Assembly: GCF_000024345.1 (NCBI RefSeq)
Contig: NC_013729.1
Coordinates: 5,766,001-5,830,000, forward strand
Length of the DNA stretch: 64,000 nucleotides
DNA from: Kribbella flavida DSM 17836
GTDB taxonomy: Bacteria; Actinomycetota; Actinomycetes; Propionibacteriales; Kribbellaceae
Reading direction: 5' to 3'
This document shows, piece after piece, positions 30,216 through 39,603 of the stretch (within the stretch, counting starts at the first letter, position 1; every line of letters begins with the position of its first letter). The position numbers were made by a program, and so were the translations under genes. The notes beneath the pieces were generated by a model, which searched no databases, was not told the DNA's origin, and saw only the letters and a list, made by a program, of their open reading frames with translations.

Positions 30216-31048
30216 GCGGCCTCCACACGGACGCGGGGAAGGTGCAGCAGCTCCACCAACCGGGAGGCTCCCGGCCACGACGTCCGAAGTACGACGTCGA
30301 CACCGCGGTCGGCGGCGTGCCTGGACAGGCGCACCAGACCGGCATGGTCGACAAAAGTCAGTCCGGTGCCGTCGAGGACCACCTGGTCGCTCGCGGCTTC
30401 CAGTTGTGCCCGCTCCAGCGCCAACGCGAACAGGTCGTCGCTCAGCACGTCGAGCTCACCGGTGAGCGCAGGGGCTCCGCCGGGGGCGGCGTGCAGGCGG
30501 AAGTCGACGACCGCGTTGGTGTTGGGATGCAGGCAGGCGAGCTGCGCGATCGCCGTGTCCGCCAGCTGGTTGCGGTCGTAGGCGCACAGCGCGGAGAACG
30601 GGCGATCGGCCATGTACCGGTCGATCAGGTACTCGTACCGGGCGAAGGCGTCCAGCTGCTCCGCGCTCAGCACCAGGCGGGTGGCCTCCGCGGCGACCCG
30701 CAGGCCGGCGAAACCGTCGGCCAGCGCCTGGTCGGTCGCGGCGGCGTAGGTCTCGACCTGGTCCTCGGGCCGGATCACGGATCCCACCGGATAGGTCGTG
30801 TCCAGCGATGCCACCCGGGCAGCGCCGGACCGTAACGCCCAATCCATCCCGTCGATGCCACGCAGCTCCTCGGTCAGCTCCGAGACATCGCCCGGAGCGG
30901 TGTACCAGACGCGGTACCCGCTCGCGAGGCCGTCAACCAGGAACTCGCGAACCCGCTCCTGGAAGTCCGCGGGCGCGTCGTACTGCCAGCACACGTGATC
31001 GTGGGCGCCCAGCCCGCGCACGTGGTCGACCAGTCCAGACGCTCGCAT
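30212..31048 (-). CDS. MEDS sensor fused to STAS domain
   Basis: A 278-residue protein. The MEDS domain (about 1-175) has the typical GLGAHDHVCWQYDAPADFQERVREFLVDGLASG opening (read in pieces), and the C-terminal STAS-like domain (about 190-278) includes VLDGTGLTFVDHAGLVRLSRHA. The phosphorylatable serine of classical antagonists is replaced in the sequence FVDHAGL, so it may be a constitutive or non-phosphorylated antagonist. The inner ATG at 31048 is preferred; the longer ORF would overlap the upstream gene by 29 bases. Confidence 0.82.
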   Translation of the reverse strand: MRASGLVDHVRGLGAHDHVCWQYDAPADFQERVREFLVDGLASGYRVWYTAPGDVSELTEELRGIDGMDWALRSGAARVASLDTTYPVGSVIRPEDQVETYAAATDQALADGFAGLRVAAEATRLVLSAEQLDAFARYEYLIDRYMADRPFSALCAYDRNQLADTAIAQLACLHPNTNAVVDFRLHAAPGGAPALTGELDVLSDDLFALALERAQLEAASDQVVLDGTGLTFVDHAGLVRLSRHAADRGVDVVLRTSWPGASRLVELLHLPRVRVEAA

Positions 31049-31058
31049 GGCGGCGAGT

Positions 31059-33527
31059 CTACCGATGCTTTGCCGGTTGCGTGACAATCTCCGCCCACAC
31101 CACCTTGCCGTCGGGGGTACTGCGGGTCCCCCAGCGCGCCGCGAACGCGTTCACCAGGTACAGACCGCGGTGCTGCTCCTCCTCGACGGACGGCTCGAAC
31201 AGGCGGGGCGTGGTGGCGCCGTGATCGGCCACGTCGACGGTCAACCGGGTGCCGTCGTGGTGCAGCCGGAGGGTTCCGGGCTCACCGGTGTGACGCACCG
31301 CGTTGCTGACCAGCTCGACGGTCACCGTGAGTGCGCGGTCGATCACGTCGGCCAGGCCCCACTCCGTCAACCTGTCGCGGACGAACGCCCGGGCCTGCGC
31401 GCCGATCGCCGGGTCCGCGGTCAGCGGCAGTGAGGCCGTCCGGCGGTAACCCTCGAGGTGGTGCACGTGCAGCAGCGCCACGTCGTCGTCGTGCTCGTGA
31501 TCGGTGAGCCGGTCGATCAACTGGTCACAGGCCGCCTGCAGATCCAGCTCGCCGGACAGCTCCTCCAGCCCCGCCACGAGGGCTTTCAGGCCGTCAACGA
31601 CCGTACGCCGGCGGCTCTCCACCAGCCCGTCCGTGGAGAGCGTCAGCCGAGCCCCCGGGGGGAACGCGGTCTGCTGCTGCAGGAACGTGTCGCCGACACC
31701 GAGCGGCATGCCCAGCCCGTCCCCGATCAGCCGGGCCGGCTCACCGGGCGCCATCAGGACGGCCGGCAGGTGGCCGGCGTTGGCGATCGTCAGCGACTGG
31801 TCCACCGGGTCGTGCACGGCGTACAGGCAGGTGACGAAGGTGGCGCCGGCGGTCGTCTCCGCCAGGTGGGAGACGTGCTGCAGCAGGTCGGCGGGCGGCA
31901 GGTCGAGCAGCGCGTACGAGCGCACCGCCATCCGGATCTGGCCCATCACCGAGGCCGCGGTGACGCCCCGGCCGACGACGTCGCCGATCACGAACGCGGT
32001 CCGGCCGGCCGGCAGCTCGATCACGTCGAACCAGTCCCCGCCGACCTCGGAGCCGGTCGCGGCCGGCAGGTAGCGCGAGGCGATCTCCAGGTGGGCGATG
32101 CGCGGCACGGTCGGCAGCATGCTGCTGGCCAGCTCGGTCGCCATCCGCCGCTGCCGGGCGAACAGCCGGGCGTTGTCCAGCGCGATCGCGGCGTACCCGG
32201 CGATGCCCTCGGCCAGCTGCTCGTGCCGGGCGGTGAACCGGCCGATCTCGGAGTGGCCGAAGAAGAACCCGCCGAGCACCTCCTGCGACGACGGCGAGAT
32301 CACCGACACCGCCAGGTAGCTGTGCACCGGCAGGTGCCCCGCGGGCATCCCGTAGTACGGCGCGTTGCGGCCGTACCGCGGGTCCATGGTGATGTCGTCG
32401 GAGCGCACCGTGCCGTGCCCGTCGAAGGTGGCCGAGAAGACCGCCGTGTTGCGCGGCATCGGGAACTGGGCGAAGGCCTCGCGCGGCACGCCGGCCAGGG
32501 TGTAGAGCGTGTACGACTCGCCGTACTGGTTCACCAGGTTGTAGAAGAACGCCCCGAACTCCGCGCCGGTGGCCTTCGTCGCGGCGTCGGTGGCGTCCTG
32601 GACGAGGGTGTCCAGGTCCAGCTGCGCGGTCAGCCGGCGCCCGACCACCTGCAACGTGTCCACCAGGGCCGCCTCGGCCTGCAACCGCCGGACGGCGTCC
32701 TCCAGCTCGGCTGCCTGGGTGCGCGACGACTCCTCCAGCACCCGCAGGTGCTCGCGCAGGGCGTCGCGCTGTGCCTCCAGCCCGAGCCGGCCCGAACCGT
32801 TGTGAGCGTGGGTCAGCAAGCCGGCCCGGACGCTGACGGCCACCGGCTGGAACAGGTCCGCCGCCTCGACCGGGATGGTCGCCCGGGAGAACATCACCAC
32901 GCAGAACACGTTGCCGCCGGGCAGCACCCCGCCGAAGCCCAGCACCGAAGCGATGTCGTGGTCGCGGACGAAGTCCTGGTCCGGGAGCCGCTCGCTGCCG
33001 ACCGCCTGCTGGACGTGGAACACCCCGAACCGCTCGTGCTCGGCGCGGACCGACCCGGCCACCACGTCCTCGGCCCGCAGACCCAGCGCGGACACCAGAG
33101 CCGAGATCAGCGGCGCCGTGGTCACCGTCTCGGTCGAGATCAGCGGGACGACCCGGTGCACGCGGGAGGCGGTCCGGTCGTTCCAGACCGGGCGCCGGCC
33201 CGCGCTCGCGTCCAGGGTCAGGCAACGCAGGTCCGGGTCGGCCACGCCCTCCGTGCGGCTCCGCGCGATCCGCTGCTGCTCGTCGTCCAGGTCGGCGAAC
33301 CGCCGGGTGGACAGCAGCCGGACCACCTCGAGGACCGGCTCACCGTTCTCGTCGAGGAAACCGTCCCGCAGATGCCGGACCACGCCCTCCGCCGCCGGCA
33401 CAAACCCGTCGGCGGCCTCCGCGAGCGTCCGCAGCTCGGCGGCCATCCGGACCATGTCCGACAGACCGAAGGCGGCGAAGTCGTAGCCACCCCGCGGCTG
33501 CTCGGCCACGGACAGCTCGGCGATCAC
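31059..33527 (-). CDS. GAF-SpoIIE phosphatase-GHKL kinase hybrid
   Basis: An 822-residue multi-domain protein. Residues about 1-270 form an N-terminal region of ANTAR/GAF-like composition. A coiled coil (about 255-295) precedes a GAF domain (about 300-450). The PP2C SpoIIE phosphatase (about 475-680) has [24 protein letters not shown] and STDGLVESR with metal-binding aspartates. An RsbW-like ATPase (about 695-822) has [11 protein letters not shown] and GLYLVNAFA. It can both dephosphorylate and phosphorylate STAS partners, a single-chain switch. GTG overlaps the upstream STAS stop by four bases. Confidence 0.9.
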   Translation of the reverse strand: MIAELSVAEQPRGGYDFAAFGLSDMVRMAAELRTLAEAADGFVPAAEGVVRHLRDGFLDENGEPVLEVVRLLSTRRFADLDDEQQRIARSRTEGVADPDLRCLTLDASAGRRPVWNDRTASRVHRVVPLISTETVTTAPLISALVSALGLRAEDVVAGSVRAEHERFGVFHVQQAVGSERLPDQDFVRDHDIASVLGFGGVLPGGNVFCVVMFSRATIPVEAADLFQPVAVSVRAGLLTHAHNGSGRLGLEAQRDALREHLRVLEESSRTQAAELEDAVRRLQAEAALVDTLQVVGRRLTAQLDLDTLVQDATDAATKATGAEFGAFFYNLVNQYGESYTLYTLAGVPREAFAQFPMPRNTAVFSATFDGHGTVRSDDITMDPRYGRNAPYYGMPAGHLPVHSYLAVSVISPSSQEVLGGFFFGHSEIGRFTARHEQLAEGIAGYAAIALDNARLFARQRRMATELASSMLPTVPRIAHLEIASRYLPAATGSEVGGDWFDVIELPAGRTAFVIGDVVGRGVTAASVMGQIRMAVRSYALLDLPPADLLQHVSHLAETTAGATFVTCLYAVHDPVDQSLTIANAGHLPAVLMAPGEPARLIGDGLGMPLGVGDTFLQQQTAFPPGARLTLSTDGLVESRRRTVVDGLKALVAGLEELSGELDLQAACDQLIDRLTDHEHDDDVALLHVHHLEGYRRTASLPLTADPAIGAQARAFVRDRLTEWGLADVIDRALTVTVELVSNAVRHTGEPGTLRLHHDGTRLTVDVADHGATTPRLFEPSVEEEQHRGLYLVNAFAARWGTRSTPDGKVVWAEIVTQPAKHR

Positions 33528-33880
33528 GACCGGCCGGAGCCGCCGTGCACGCTGGGAACCTCGGCGTGGATCTCCAGCAGGCGGTGCAGCATCGTCACGG
33601 TGATCGCGGCCTCGACCTGCGGGCGCAGCCGGGCCAGCGACAACGCGCCGCCCGCCGCGGCGGCGGTCTTGTGCAGACGCACCAGCGCGCTCAGCGCACT
33701 GGAGTCGCAGAAGGTGAGGTCCACCAGGTCGAGCACCAGTGACCGTCCCGACGCCGCGAGCGGCTCGACGACCTCGAGCAGCTCCGGGGTCGTCCCGAAG
33801 TCCAGTTCACCGGTGACCTTCGCCACCACATCCGCACCGCGATCGTCGACGTCGATCGTCAGCAACAACTCGTCACTCAC
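33524..33880 (-). CDS. STAS-domain anti-sigma factor antagonist
   Basis: A 118-residue RsbV/SpoIIAA-like protein. The signature [26 protein letters not shown] carries the serines that a GHKL kinase would phosphorylate. It is the first gene of the four-gene operon and the obvious substrate of the phosphatase-kinase encoded next. The GTG start has AAGGGG upstream. No sigma factor is encoded in the operon, so the target lies elsewhere. Confidence 0.9.
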   Translation of the reverse strand: MSDELLLTIDVDDRGADVVAKVTGELDFGTTPELLEVVEPLAASGRSLVLDLVDLTFCDSSALSALVRLHKTAAAAGGALSLARLRPQVEAAITVTMLHRLLEIHAEVPSVHGGSGRS

Positions 33881-34040
33881 CGTGGCCCCTTAACCCTGTC
33901 CAGCAACTGCGCCTGTTCGGGCGGCAGGGCTGTCCGGCAGCGCGAAGTGCACGCCGTCGCCTCCCCATCACCGCGGGCGCGGACACAATACCTGGCACCG
34001 TCCGGCACCGCAGCCACGACCCGCGAACCCGGGACCAGGC

Positions 34041-34046
34041 GATACT
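34041..34046 (+). promoter_or_regulatory. -10-like hexamer GATACT, leaderless start
   Basis: GATACT, six bases, then ATG 34053, with no ribosome binding site. The first base departs from TAnnnT, so confidence is lower. Confidence 0.4.
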
Positions 34047-34052
34047 CCGACG

Positions 34053-34841
34053 ATGGACAAGAACGGACCGGTGCGGGCGATCGAGCACAACACCGCCGAA
34101 CTGCTGCTGGCGATGGGCCGGGCCGGCGGCGGGACGCAGCGTGACGATCCTGGCCTGCGCTGGACCCTCGGCGGTTCGCCGATCGACTACCACAACGCCG
34201 TCGTCGCCGCCGACCTGACGGCGGAGGAGGCCGACCGGGCGATCGCCGAGTCGCTGCGCCTGCTGCGCACGTACGGCGTCCCCGGCAGCTGGCACGTCGG
34301 ACCGTCGACGCGGCCGCGCGACCTCGGTGACCGGCTGCTGGCCGCGGGCTTCACCTACGGCGGCAGCGAACCCGGGATGGCCGTCGAGCCGGCCGTCCTG
34401 AGTGACGAACCGACCGGTCCCGGCAATCTCCGCATCGCCCGGGTGCTGGACGAGCAGAGCCTGGCGGTCTGGGCGGCGACGCTCGGCCGCGGCTTCGGCG
34501 AGGGGCCGAAGGAGGCGGACTGGGTCGCCTCGGTGTACCGGCACGAGGGCTTCGACGATCCCTGGCGGCACTACCTCGGCACGCTCGACGGCGTACCGGT
34601 GGCGACGGCAACCGTCTTCCTCACCCCGGGCGTCGCCGGCGTCTACTTCGTGATGACCGTGCCCGAGGCCCGGCGGCAGGGCATCGGCGCCGCGATCACC
34701 CGGTACGCCGTCCGCGCGGCCGCCGACGTCGCGCAGTACGCCGTGCTCGGCTCCTCGCCGGCCGGTCGGTCGGTCTACGAGAGCCTCGGCTTCCGGCAGT
34801 ACTGCACGATCGACCTCTACGAGTGGGCGCCGGACAGTTGA
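34053..34841 (+). CDS. GNAT family N-acetyltransferase
   Basis: A 262-residue acetyltransferase. The C-terminal GNAT fold (about 125-260) has the beta4 strand GVYFVMTVPEARRQGIGAAITR, with the acetyl-CoA loop RRQGIG, and the motif B region VLGSSPAGRSVYESLGF. The N-terminal half (about 1-110) is a degenerate second domain of the kind seen in double-GNAT proteins. The substrate is unknown. It is convergent with the histidine phosphatase gene, with stops touching at 34841/34842. Confidence 0.85.
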   Translation: MDKNGPVRAIEHNTAELLLAMGRAGGGTQRDDPGLRWTLGGSPIDYHNAVVAADLTAEEADRAIAESLRLLRTYGVPGSWHVGPSTRPRDLGDRLLAAGFTYGGSEPGMAVEPAVLSDEPTGPGNLRIARVLDEQSLAVWAATLGRGFGEGPKEADWVASVYRHEGFDDPWRHYLGTLDGVPVATATVFLTPGVAGVYFVMTVPEARRQGIGAAITRYAVRAAADVAQYAVLGSSPAGRSVYESLGFRQYCTIDLYEWAPDS

Positions 34842-35429
34842 TCAGCTGTTCCACTGGTGGATGGCCGGAGAACCCCGGTCCCAGCCGAGCACGGAGACGG
34901 TCGCGGTGTTCAGGACGAAGTGCCGTCCCTCGGTGACGTCCAGCTCGAGCCAGCGGGCGGTCAGGGCGCGCAGCGCGTGCGAGTGGCCGAACACCAGGAC
35001 GTCGCCGTCGACCGCGGCGATCCGGGCGTTGACCCGGTCGAGCCGGGCGGCCACCTGGGCGGGAGTTTCACCGTTCGGCACCGGGTGCGCCCACACCGTC
35101 CAGCCGGGCACGGTCTCCCGGATCTGCGCGGTGGTGATGCCCTCGTAGTCGCCGTAGTCCCACTCCACCAGGTCGTCGTCGATCTCGGCGTCCGGAAAGC
35201 CGGCCAGCTCGGCCGTCCGCCGGGCGCGTTGCCGCGGGCTGGTCAGCACCAGGTCGAAGTCGTGACCGGTGAGCCGCTGCTTCAGCTCGGCCGCGATCCG
35301 CTCGCCGTCGGGGGTGAGCGGGAGGTCGGTGGTGGACGTGTGCCGCCCCGACCTGCTCCACTCGGTCTCGCCGTGCCGGACCAGCCAGAGCCGGTCCTTC
35401 CGCTCCGCTGACGCTGCGTGTGTCGTCAC
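34842..35429 (-). CDS. Histidine phosphatase family protein
   Basis: A 195-residue phosphatase of the phosphoglycerate mutase-like superfamily. Catalytic RHGETEW has the phospho-acceptor histidine (about residue 19). TSPRQRARRTAELAG and GHSHALRALTARWLEL supply the second arginine and histidine, and the general acid is probably in LVEWDYGDYEG. The physiological substrate is unknown. The GTG is supported by a GACGAT hexamer six bases upstream. It is divergent from the LacI operon. Confidence 0.9.
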   Translation of the reverse strand: MTTHAASAERKDRLWLVRHGETEWSRSGRHTSTTDLPLTPDGERIAAELKQRLTGHDFDLVLTSPRQRARRTAELAGFPDAEIDDDLVEWDYGDYEGITTAQIRETVPGWTVWAHPVPNGETPAQVAARLDRVNARIAAVDGDVLVFGHSHALRALTARWLELDVTEGRHFVLNTATVSVLGWDRGSPAIHQWNS

Positions 35430-35508
35430 CGCTCCATCGTCGCAGAACCTCCGGCCGGACGCCCTGAACCCTTGACCAACCGCCCCGGAACAGGGCAGGG
35501 TCGAAAAC

Positions 35509-35523
35509 TGTAAGCGCTTCCAC
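35509..35523. promoter_or_regulatory. LacI-type operator upstream of the sugar operon
   Basis: TGTAAGCGCTTCCAC contains the palindrome AAGCGCTT with a central CG, the typical half-site pair of LacI/GalR repressors. It ends 22 bases before the lacI-type gene, so binding there would block the whole operon, including the repressor itself. Confidence 0.75.
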
Positions 35524-35544
35524 TCACCCCCGAGGAGGCCGCGG

Positions 35545-36588
35545 ATGCCGTCCGGACCGACCGGCAGGCCGGCGACGATCTACGACGTCGCTGCGCTGGC
35601 ACAGCTGTCGATCGCCACGGTTTCGCGAGTCCTGCAGGGCACCGGACCGGTGTCGGACAAGGCCAGGGCCCGGGTCGACCAGGCGGCGCAGGAGCTGAAC
35701 TACGTACCGCTGCGCGCCGCTCGCAGTCTGGCGGTGCAACGCCACGAGGCGCACGGCTTGGTGCTGCCCGACCTGGCCGGCCCGTTCTACGGCGACTTGC
35801 TGATGGGCTACGAACGGTGGGCCGGCGAGCACGGCCAGAGCGTTGTCCTGACCGTCACGCACGGGAACCCGGATCCGTTGCGCAGCGTGCGGGACCTGGC
35901 CGGCCGGGTCGACGGACTCGTTGTGCACGGCAACGCGCTCGGCCTGGCGGCGATCCAGGAGCTGCGCCGGACGAAGGTGCCGGTGGTCGTCGTCGCGCAC
36001 CCACCGGTGACCGGGTGCGACTCGGTCCGGACCGAGAGCGCGCCGAGTGCCGAGCGCCTGGCGACCAGGCTGCTGGACCACGGACGGCGCAAGCTGCTGT
36101 TCGTCGGCGACCCGGCCAGCTCGTACGACGTGTCGCAACGCTACGCGGGGTTCGCGAAGGCACTGGCGGCCCGGGGTCTGGAGGTGCCGGAGCCGGAGCG
36201 GGTACCGCTGACGGAGGCGGCCGGCGGCGAGTTCGCGGCGAAGTTGCTCGCAGCAAAGACCGCCGGGCCGGACGGACTGGTCTGCGCCAACGACGAGTTG
36301 GCGCTGGCCGCTCTGCAACGGCTACGGGCCGGCGGGCTCGAGGTCCCCGGCGACATCGTGGTGACCGGGTGGGACGACGTGATGGCGGCGCGGTACGTGT
36401 CGCCAGGGCTGACCACCGTGCGGCAGCCGATGGCCGAGCTGGGCCGGCTGGCCGCCCAGCGCCTGCACGAACGCGTGTCCGGGCAACGCACCCGCGCGCG
36501 CAACGACGTACTGCCGACAGAACTCGTGCTGCGGGACAGCTGCGGCACGGCATCGGGGGATGCAGCAGGGACAGCAGCAACCGACTGA
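35545..36588 (+). CDS. LacI family transcriptional repressor
   Basis: A 347-residue repressor. The N-terminal HTH (TIYDVAALAQLSIATVSRVLQGTGPVS, about residues 10-36) and hinge helix (PLRAARSLA) are followed by a periplasmic-binding-like sugar domain with LVCANDELALAALQRLRAGG and VTGWDDVMAARYVSP. It is the first gene of the operon with transporter and glycosidase genes, so it very probably senses the imported oligosaccharide and represses via the operator just upstream. Confidence 0.92.
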   Translation: MPSGPTGRPATIYDVAALAQLSIATVSRVLQGTGPVSDKARARVDQAAQELNYVPLRAARSLAVQRHEAHGLVLPDLAGPFYGDLLMGYERWAGEHGQSVVLTVTHGNPDPLRSVRDLAGRVDGLVVHGNALGLAAIQELRRTKVPVVVVAHPPVTGCDSVRTESAPSAERLATRLLDHGRRKLLFVGDPASSYDVSQRYAGFAKALAARGLEVPEPERVPLTEAAGGEFAAKLLAAKTAGPDGLVCANDELALAALQRLRAGGLEVPGDIVVTGWDDVMAARYVSPGLTTVRQPMAELGRLAAQRLHERVSGQRTRARNDVLPTELVLRDSCGTASGDAAGTAATD

Positions 36589-36599
36589 GGAGACCAAGC

Positions 36600-37892
36600 A
36601 TGATCACCCAGACCACCCGACGCCGGCTGGTGACCGGCGGCGCCGTTCTGACCGCCACCGCGCTGGCGCTGTCCGGTTGCGGCCGGTCCGAGGACACCCC
36701 CAAGGCGGCCCCGCAGGCCACCACCAGCATCGGCAGCGACCCCGCCACCGGGAACCTGACCGTCTGGGCGATGGGCACCGAGGGCGAGAACCTGCCCAAG
36801 CTGACCAAGGCGTTCGAGCAGGCCAACCCCGGCGTGAAGGTGACCGTCACGCCGATCCCGTGGGACGCCGCGCACAACAAGTTCACCACCGCGATCACCG
36901 CCCAGTCGGTGCCGGACGCGGCGATGGTCGGCACCACCTGGATGGGTGAGTTCGCCGACCTGGACGCGCTCGACCCGACCCCGGCCGGGATCGACAGCGC
37001 GAGCTTCTTCCCCGGCGCACTGGACACCACCAAGGTGGGCGACGTCCAGTACGGCGTCCCGTGGTACGTCGAGACGCGGGTCGTCTACTACCGCAAGGAC
37101 CTGGCCGCCAAGGCCGGCATCACCAGTCCGCCGACCGACTGGGACGGGCTGAAGGCGATGGCGAAGGCGATGCAGGACAAGGCCGGCGCGAAGTACGGCA
37201 TCAACCTGCAGCCCGGTGGGCAGGGGTCCTGGCAGACGGTGATGCCGTTCGCCTGGTCGGCCGGGGCGAGCGTGACCACCGAGGACGACAAGGAGTTCAC
37301 CTTCGACACCCCGCAGATGCAGGAGGGGCTGAAGTACTACCAGTCGTTCTTCACCGAGAAGCTGGCCGGCACCGACCTGCCGCCGAACCAGACCGAGGCG
37401 CAGTTCGTCAGCGGCCAGGTGCCGATGTTCATCTCCGGCCCGTGGATGGCCGGCTCGATCGCCAAGCTGGGCGGCGACAAGATCAAGCAGAACATCGGCG
37501 TCTTCGAGCTGCCGAAGAACCAGACCTCGACCTCCTTCGTCGGCGGCAGCAACTTCGTCGTGTTCAAGGCGAGCAAGAACAAGGACAGCGCCTGGAAGCT
37601 GGTGAAGTGGCTGTCCGACGCCAAGACCCAGGCCGAGTGGTTCAAGCTGTCCACCGACCTGCCGGCGGTGCAGAGCGCCTGGCAGGACCCGAGCATCGCG
37701 AGCGACCCGCTGCTGCCGGTGTTCGGCAAGCAACTGGAGACCGCGAAGGCGCCGCCGTCGATCGTCAGCTGGGAGCAGGTGGCGACCGCGTTCGACGCCG
37801 AGATCGAGAAGATGGCCAAGGCCGGACAGACGCCGGAGCAGACCGCGAAGGCGATCCAGGCCAAGGCCGCGTCGATCGGGACCGGCAGCTGA
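36600..37892 (+). CDS. Sugar ABC transporter substrate-binding lipoprotein
   Basis: A 430-residue extracellular solute-binding protein of family 1. The signal peptide begins with an RRR cluster and ends in a lipobox ALSGC (about residues 20-24). The mature part has NLTVWAMGTEGENLPKLTKAFEQ, VPWYVETRVVYYRKDL and the late FVGGSNFVVFKAS segment typical of maltose/oligosaccharide binders. It follows the lacI gene by 11 bases and precedes two permeases. No ATPase is in the cluster; such systems commonly share a distant MsiK-type ATPase. Confidence 0.92.
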   Translation: MITQTTRRRLVTGGAVLTATALALSGCGRSEDTPKAAPQATTSIGSDPATGNLTVWAMGTEGENLPKLTKAFEQANPGVKVTVTPIPWDAAHNKFTTAITAQSVPDAAMVGTTWMGEFADLDALDPTPAGIDSASFFPGALDTTKVGDVQYGVPWYVETRVVYYRKDLAAKAGITSPPTDWDGLKAMAKAMQDKAGAKYGINLQPGGQGSWQTVMPFAWSAGASVTTEDDKEFTFDTPQMQEGLKYYQSFFTEKLAGTDLPPNQTEAQFVSGQVPMFISGPWMAGSIAKLGGDKIKQNIGVFELPKNQTSTSFVGGSNFVVFKASKNKDSAWKLVKWLSDAKTQAEWFKLSTDLPAVQSAWQDPSIASDPLLPVFGKQLETAKAPPSIVSWEQVATAFDAEIEKMAKAGQTPEQTAKAIQAKAASIGTGS

Positions 37893-37896
37893 ACCG

Positions 37897-38775
37897 ATGC
37901 GATCACTGAGGCGCGAGACCGCCGCCGCGTGGATCCTCGTCCTGCCGTTCGTGGCGCTGTTCCTGGCCTTCACGGCCGGGCCGGTGCTGGGGTCGCTGGG
38001 GATGAGCTTCACCGACATCAAGCAGCGTGACCTGCGGACGCCGTTCGCGGTGAACGGGGTCGGCTTCGACAACTACCTCAAGGCGCTGTCCGACGAGACT
38101 TTCCGCCAGGCAGCGTTCAACACGGCGTACTTCGTCGTGATCGGGGTGCCGCTGACGCTGGCCGTCGCGCTGGCGGCGGCGGTGCTGCTGGACCGCGGCG
38201 TGAAGCGGTTCCAGGCGCTGTTCAAGGTCGGCTACTACCTGCCGGTGGTGACCTCGATCGTCGCGATCGCGGTGATCTGGCGGTTCGTGCTGTCGCCGGA
38301 CGCCGGGCTGGTGAACACCGTGCTGGGCTGGGTCGGCATCGACGGGCCGAACTGGCTGGCCTCGAAGACCTGGGCGATGCCGTCGCTGATCGCGATGGCG
38401 GTCTGGCGCAACTTCGGCTCGGCGATGATCATCTTCCTGGCCGGCCTGCAGGGCATCCCGCAGACCGTCGAGGAGGCCGGCCAGATCGACGGTGCGGGCC
38501 CGTGGCAACGGTTCCGGTACCTGATCCTGCCGTTGCTGCGGCCGACCCTGCTGTTCACCAGCGTGACCACCGGGATCGGCTACCTGCAGTTCTTCGAGGA
38601 GCCGTTCGTGATGACCCAGGGCGGCCCGCTGAACTCGACCGTCTCGGTGTCGATGTACACCTACCAGCAGTTCGGGTTCGGCAACTACGGGCTGGCCACG
38701 TCGATGAGCTACCTGCTGTTCGTGGTGATCGCCGTGATCACCTTCATCCAGTTCCGGCTGCTGAGGGAGAAGTGA
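37897..38775 (+). CDS. Sugar ABC transporter permease (MalF-type)
   Basis: A 292-residue permease with about six transmembrane helices. The EAA loop reads EEAGQIDGAGPWQRFRYLILPLL, which docks on the ATPase. It starts four bases after the binding-protein stop and its stop overlaps the next start by one base (TGATG). Confidence 0.92.
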   Translation: MRSLRRETAAAWILVLPFVALFLAFTAGPVLGSLGMSFTDIKQRDLRTPFAVNGVGFDNYLKALSDETFRQAAFNTAYFVVIGVPLTLAVALAAAVLLDRGVKRFQALFKVGYYLPVVTSIVAIAVIWRFVLSPDAGLVNTVLGWVGIDGPNWLASKTWAMPSLIAMAVWRNFGSAMIIFLAGLQGIPQTVEEAGQIDGAGPWQRFRYLILPLLRPTLLFTSVTTGIGYLQFFEEPFVMTQGGPLNSTVSVSMYTYQQFGFGNYGLATSMSYLLFVVIAVITFIQFRLLREK

Positions 38776-39587
38776 TGCGCCGTACCTGGTGGATCTACCT
38801 GATCGCCGTGCTCGGTCTGGTCGCGGTCGCCGCGCCGTTCGTGTGGATGCTGCTGGGCAGCTTCAAGACCCAGGGCGAACTGCTCCGGGTGCCGCCGACG
38901 TGGTTGCCGCAGGCGCCGACCACGCAGAACTACGACGATCTGTTCAACAAGGCCAACTTCCCGCGCTACTTCCTCAACTCGACGCTGGTCGCGCTGGTGG
39001 TGACCGCGGGCAACCTGGCCTTCTGCTCGATGATCGGGTACGCGCTGGCCAAGCTGCGGTTCAAGGGCCGCAACGCGCTGTTCGTGCTGGTGCTGGCGAC
39101 GCTGATGGTGCCGGGCATGGTCACCTTCGTGCCGCTGTTCGTGTTCGTCACCAACGCCGGGCTGGCCAACAGCTATCCCGGCCTGATCCTGCCGTTCCTG
39201 GTGTCGCCGTTCGGCGTCTTCCTGATGCGGCAGTTCTTCTCCGGCCTGCCCGACGACCTGATGGACGCCGGCCGGGTGGACGGCACCAGCGAGCTGGGCA
39301 TCTTCGCCCGGATCATGCTGCCGCTGACCCGGCCCGCGCTCGCCACGTTGGGCATCCTCACCTTCCTCGGCTCCTGGAACAACTTTCTCTGGCCGCTGGT
39401 GATCGCCCAGACCGAGGACAAGTACACCCTTCCCGTCGCCCTGGCGCTGTACTCGACCGGACAGAACGCGCAGAACTTCGGCCTGCTGATGGCCGGCGCG
39501 GTCGTGGTCGTGGTGCCGGTGCTGGTGATGTTCCTGGTGTTCCAGCGCCACGTCACCAAGGGCATAGCGATCACCGGACTCAAATAG
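38775..39587 (+). CDS. Sugar ABC transporter permease (MalG-type)
   Basis: A 270-residue permease with six helices and the EAA loop MDAGRVDGTSELGIFARIMLPL. It ends TKGIAITGLK, the usual C-terminus of MalG-type sugar permeases. The ATG is the second half of a TGATG junction. It pairs with the upstream permease. Confidence 0.92.
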   Translation: MRRTWWIYLIAVLGLVAVAAPFVWMLLGSFKTQGELLRVPPTWLPQAPTTQNYDDLFNKANFPRYFLNSTLVALVVTAGNLAFCSMIGYALAKLRFKGRNALFVLVLATLMVPGMVTFVPLFVFVTNAGLANSYPGLILPFLVSPFGVFLMRQFFSGLPDDLMDAGRVDGTSELGIFARIMLPLTRPALATLGILTFLGSWNNFLWPLVIAQTEDKYTLPVALALYSTGQNAQNFGLLMAGAVVVVVPVLVMFLVFQRHVTKGIAITGLK

Positions 39588-39603
39588 AGACTTGGAGACG
39601 TAG

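Noticed and set aside
31458-33893. 811-codon open frame on the plus strand
   Set aside because: It is antisense to the SpoIIE-kinase gene, whose domains are clear in the other strand. Composition is the usual GC-rich shadow pattern.
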